A DNA stretch of 64,000 nt, taken from Ilyonectria destructans (Eukaryota; Ascomycota; Sordariomycetes; Hypocreales; Nectriaceae). Where the stretch lies: contig JAHEWK010000012.1 in NCBI GenBank assembly GCA_020740775.1, positions 1,860,001 through 1,924,000 on the forward strand. The letters are read 5' to 3'. This document shows, one piece after another, positions 61,125 to 64,000 of the stretch (positions are counted from its first letter, which is position 1; every line of letters begins with the position of its first letter). A program made the position numbers and the translations under genes. The notes beneath the pieces are model-generated. The model was not told the DNA's origin, searched no databases, and saw only the letters and a program-made list of their open reading frames with translations.

Positions 61125-64000
61125 ATGGCGTTCCTTTTCATGAGGCGGTTCGGTGAACCGACCTGCCTAGACGACGATATTACAGAGGCCAGACAAGGAG
61201 TCAACGCAATTGCAGACGACGACCCAGATGGTCCTTCCAGAATGAATGAGCTTGGAAGATTACTTGGAGTGAGGTATTCTGTGCGCTGTCTACATGATAA
61301 ACAAAATACTGCCGACCTCGAAGAAAGCATTCAACTGGCTAGACGAGCAGCCAATGCGACTACAAATCGTCAAGGGCATTCATCTTGTTTGCAGATACTG
61401 GCTTATCGGCTTGGAAAAAAACATTCCATGACAAACAGCATGCCAGAGCTCCAAGAAGGCATTCAAATTTGTACTCAAGCTGTCGAAATTGCAGCAGAGG
61501 ACGACCCTGCCAGGGCTGCATGCCTCAAGACTCTTGGAGATTTAATCAACAGGAGATATGACGCTAGCAGAACTATCGATGATCTAAACGAGTCAATCAA
61601 GCTGACCTGGCAGGCAATGAAGGGAATGGAAGCGGCTCAGTATGATGAAGATGCGCGGACGAATGTGCTGGATGTTCTCGCCAACCGACTTGCTGAGAGA
61701 TATCTGCGACTCCAGGTGATAGAAGACCTCAACGGGGCGATTCTACTTTCCAGAGAAGCCGTTAAGCGTACGAAATTCGACGATATACACAGAGGACGGG
61801 TCTTCGATACGCTTGGGCACCTTCTATATCAGAGGTACTTGCGATTGGGAGCGATGGTAGATCTCGATGAAGCCATTTGCCATGCTAGGGAGGCTGTTGG
61901 CGACACGTCGTTTGATGATCTGGAGCGGCCAAAGTTCCTGGGAAATCTTTCCTGCGCAATTGGCACGAGTTATTTCAGGACTCGAGACATGAGTGAACTA
62001 GACGAGAGTATTCAGATGTCGAGAGAAGCAATCCGCAGGGCGCCGGATGACCATCCGCTCCGGGGATCGTGGCTAGCGAACCTCGGTCATCAACTAGCCA
62101 TGAAGTATCTTCGGACAAAGGACATGGCGCACCATGTTGAATCCATCCAAATGGCCAGGGATGCAGTTGAGGCTACGGCAGAGAAGCATCCCGATCGTGC
62201 ATCAAGATTGATCAACCTAAGCCTCAAGCTCTCCGAACATTGGGAGGACGGCTCAATACCACTGCTTGATGAAGCCGTGAAGCTCGCTCGGGAAGCAGTC
62301 GATGCATTTCCTCCATGGGACATCAACCGGATAGAAGCCGTTCGCTTTCTCGGGGATCATCTCATGAAAAGGGCGCTGAGGACGGGGAGCACAGCCGACG
62401 GAAATGAAGCTATCCGCTGTTTCCAAGCCACGCTCCTCGCCGACGAAGCACCTATATCTTTGCGTATTGGAGCCGGCAAGACAATCATCACGCTTCTCGG
62501 ATCGGTATCAAACCTGGAAGAGGCCTTCAAGGCCGCTCAACGCGTGGTGCCTCTCGTGCCCAAGTTGATGTCGCAGGCCCTCGAGAGCCACGACAAGCAA
62601 TACGCGCTGAGCCACCTGGCTGGGCTAGCTTCCGAAGCAGCAGCAGCAGCGTTGCGGGCAGATAAAGGACCTCTCGTCGCACTGGGGTTCCTCGAAACGG
62701 CCCGTGGCGTCATTGGAGCATCTCTGGAGATGATGCGGGCGAATCCGCGTGACTTTGTGATTGATAATGACATTCTGGTCGATGCGCTTGTTGATGGCCG
62801 GGATAGGATGAACGAGCTCATCCATCGCAACACTCGCCCAATACAAGGCGAGAACCAAAATACGGCAATGCTCTCGCTTTCGGACCAGCGCTTTCAACGA
62901 GCGAAGGAGCTAGAGGAGTTAATGGAGCAGATTGGATCGTGGTCCGGGAGTATTCCATCTGACGCCATTTCTAACTCAGACATGCTCGCTGCTGCCGCCT
63001 GCGGACCAGTCGTCATCCTCAATCTCAGTAATTTCTGCTGCGATGCTCTGCTTGTCGAGAGACATCAAGTGCGGGTTCTTCCCTTGCCTGGGGTGACGTG
63101 GTCGGATATTGAGGAGAAGACAAGGCATGGGAACTTGGGGCGTCCTGAGATACTTGAATGGCTATGGAACACCATTACCGGTCCAGTTCTGGACCTTCTT
63201 GGGTTTGTTGGCCCTCCGTCCGGGGATAAATGGCCTCACGTTTGGTGGATACCGACCGGTCTACTAACCCGATTTCCTCTTCACGCGTCTGGGCTTCACA
63301 GCAAACGTTCCCACGAAGCAGTCCTCGACAGAGTTATGTCCTCGTACAGTTCCTCTCTCAGGGCCATTATCCACGGTCGCCGCTATTCTCAGCAGCGTGA
63401 TAAACCACACAAAGCGCTGCTTGTTGCCCTAGAACAAACCCCAGGCCATGCACCACTGCCTTTTGCAGCGCGGGAGATTGCAGAGCTGGATAGTTTGTGC
63501 AGGGCAATGTTGCTCAACCCAGTTCAGCCGGGCCGGCGGAAAGAGCATATTAAGGATCACTTAGCAGACTGCACGATATTTCACTTCGCTGGTCATGGCT
63601 ACACGAACAGTAACGACCCGTTGCAAAGTTACCTGTGTCTGGAGGATTGGCGCGATGACCCGCTCAGGGTAGCTGACCTATTGGATATCAATCTTCGTGA
63701 GCGTTTACCATTTCTCGCCTATCTCTCAGCTTGTGGCACAGGCCGGATCCGAGACGAGAAATTCTTCGATGAGAACATCCACTTGATCAATGCGTGTCAG
63801 CTGGCTGGATTCCGGCACGTCATTGGAACCCTGTGGGAGGTTGACGACGAGATGTGCGTCGACATGGCGAAGATGACGTACCAGGGAATGAGAGATGGTG
63901 GTATGACGGATGAATCAGTGTGCCTGGGTCTTCATATTGCGGCGAGAAAACTCCGAGACAATTGGGTGGATGCGTTTAGAGAGTCGACGGATACTCGGTT
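61125..64000 (+). CDS. TPR-CHAT caspase-like protein (3' end beyond the window)
   Basis: One frame is open from ATG 61125 to the window edge, at least 958 codons. Residues 1 to about 500 are repeated helical units of about 45-55 residues (for example DLEESIQLARRAANAT, ELQEGIQICTQAVEIA, DLNESIKLTWQAMKGM, DLNGAILLSREAVKRT, DLDEAICHAREAV), the tetratricopeptide series typical of fungal CHAT proteins. The C-terminal CHAT domain (clan CD, caspase-like) has its dyad: H824 in IFHFAGHG and C870 in LSACGTG, followed by GFRHVIGTLWEVDD. CHAT proteins act as regulated proteases, in bacteria on gasdermins, and in fungi sit in cell-death type gene clusters. No introns are needed in the visible part. Confidence 0.88.
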   Translation, partial: MAFLFMRRFGEPTCLDDDITEARQGVNAIADDDPDGPSRMNELGRLLGVRYSVRCLHDKQNTADLEESIQLARRAANATTNRQGHSSCLQILAYRLGKKHSMTNSMPELQEGIQICTQAVEIAAEDDPARAACLKTLGDLINRRYDASRTIDDLNESIKLTWQAMKGMEAAQYDEDARTNVLDVLANRLAERYLRLQVIEDLNGAILLSREAVKRTKFDDIHRGRVFDTLGHLLYQRYLRLGAMVDLDEAICHAREAVGDTSFDDLERPKFLGNLSCAIGTSYFRTRDMSELDESIQMSREAIRRAPDDHPLRGSWLANLGHQLAMKYLRTKDMAHHVESIQMARDAVEATAEKHPDRASRLINLSLKLSEHWEDGSIPLLDEAVKLAREAVDAFPPWDINRIEAVRFLGDHLMKRALRTGSTADGNEAIRCFQATLLADEAPISLRIGAGKTIITLLGSVSNLEEAFKAAQRVVPLVPKLMSQALESHDKQYALSHLAGLASEAAAAALRADKGPLVALGFLETARGVIGASLEMMRANPRDFVIDNDILVDALVDGRDRMNELIHRNTRPIQGENQNTAMLSLSDQRFQRAKELEELMEQIGSWSGSIPSDAISNSDMLAAAACGPVVILNLSNFCCDALLVERHQVRVLPLPGVTWSDIEEKTRHGNLGRPEILEWLWNTITGPVLDLLGFVGPPSGDKWPHVWWIPTGLLTRFPLHASGLHSKRSHEAVLDRVMSSYSSSLRAIIHGRRYSQQRDKPHKALLVALEQTPGHAPLPFAAREIAELDSLCRAMLLNPVQPGRRKEHIKDHLADCTIFHFAGHGYTNSNDPLQSYLCLEDWRDDPLRVADLLDINLRERLPFLAYLSACGTGRIRDEKFFDENIHLINACQLAGFRHVIGTLWEVDDEMCVDMAKMTYQGMRDGGMTDESVCLGLHIAARKLRDNWVDAFRESTDTR

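Overview
The window is a stretch of filamentous ascomycete (Pezizomycotina, probably Sordariomycete) genomic DNA. The evidence is: short GT-AG introns of 44-115 bp that restore reading frames exactly, several Zn2Cys6 transcription factors, DHA1-type MFS drug/metabolite transporters, a NACHT-type STAND protein, a TPR-CHAT protein, a HRI1-family protein, and an AT-rich island and C-to-T nonsense changes of the kind left by repeat-induced point mutation. I rebuilt the spliced genes by hand; every intron-containing model below closes in phase.

Layout. 0-6 kb: the 3' end of an unknown gene, then two paralogous zinc-free MDR oxidoreductases on either side of a Zn2Cys6 regulator, then a dead relic of a CocE/NonD hydrolase. 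6-19 kb: a catabolic-looking block with an unusually long regulator that carries two complete Zn2Cys6 regulators fused in one frame (1235 aa), an aldehyde dehydrogenase, an amidase-signature protein, a HRI1-like protein and an MTR-type amino-acid permease. A perfect CGG-N4-CCG palindrome (CGGATTTCCG) occurs four times in this block, always in the promoter of the dehydrogenase, the amidase/HRI1 pair or the permease.

19-38 kb: an innate-immunity / incompatibility-type region. It holds a NACHT STAND protein with one premature amber codon, a two-unit C2H2-like protein, a decayed sugar transporter, a candidate gasdermin-like pore former next to a subtilisin-like protease that carries a large N-terminal DUF7580-like region, and a 997-aa C2H2 protein. 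The pairing of a small pore-former candidate with a subtilase is the arrangement known for fungal het-Q1/het-Q2, and I regard it as the most interesting system here. The last gene (61 kb to the window edge) is a TPR-CHAT caspase-like protein, another regulated-cell-death architecture.

39-48 kb: a DHA1 MFS transporter with a GC-AG intron, a putative type II membrane beta-mannosyltransferase-like protein, and a GH36 alpha-galactosidase divergently transcribed from a Zn2Cys6 regulator. 48-59 kb: a set that reads like a small catabolic or detoxification cluster: MFS transporter / P450 (divergent), 3-hydroxyisobutyrate-type dehydrogenase / metallo-beta-lactamase-fold hydrolase (divergent), NmrA-like NAD(P)-binding protein and alpha/beta hydrolase. 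There is no polyketide, peptide or terpene synthase in the window. 59-61 kb is gene-poor and contains an AT-rich, RIP-like island ending in a perfect short palindrome.
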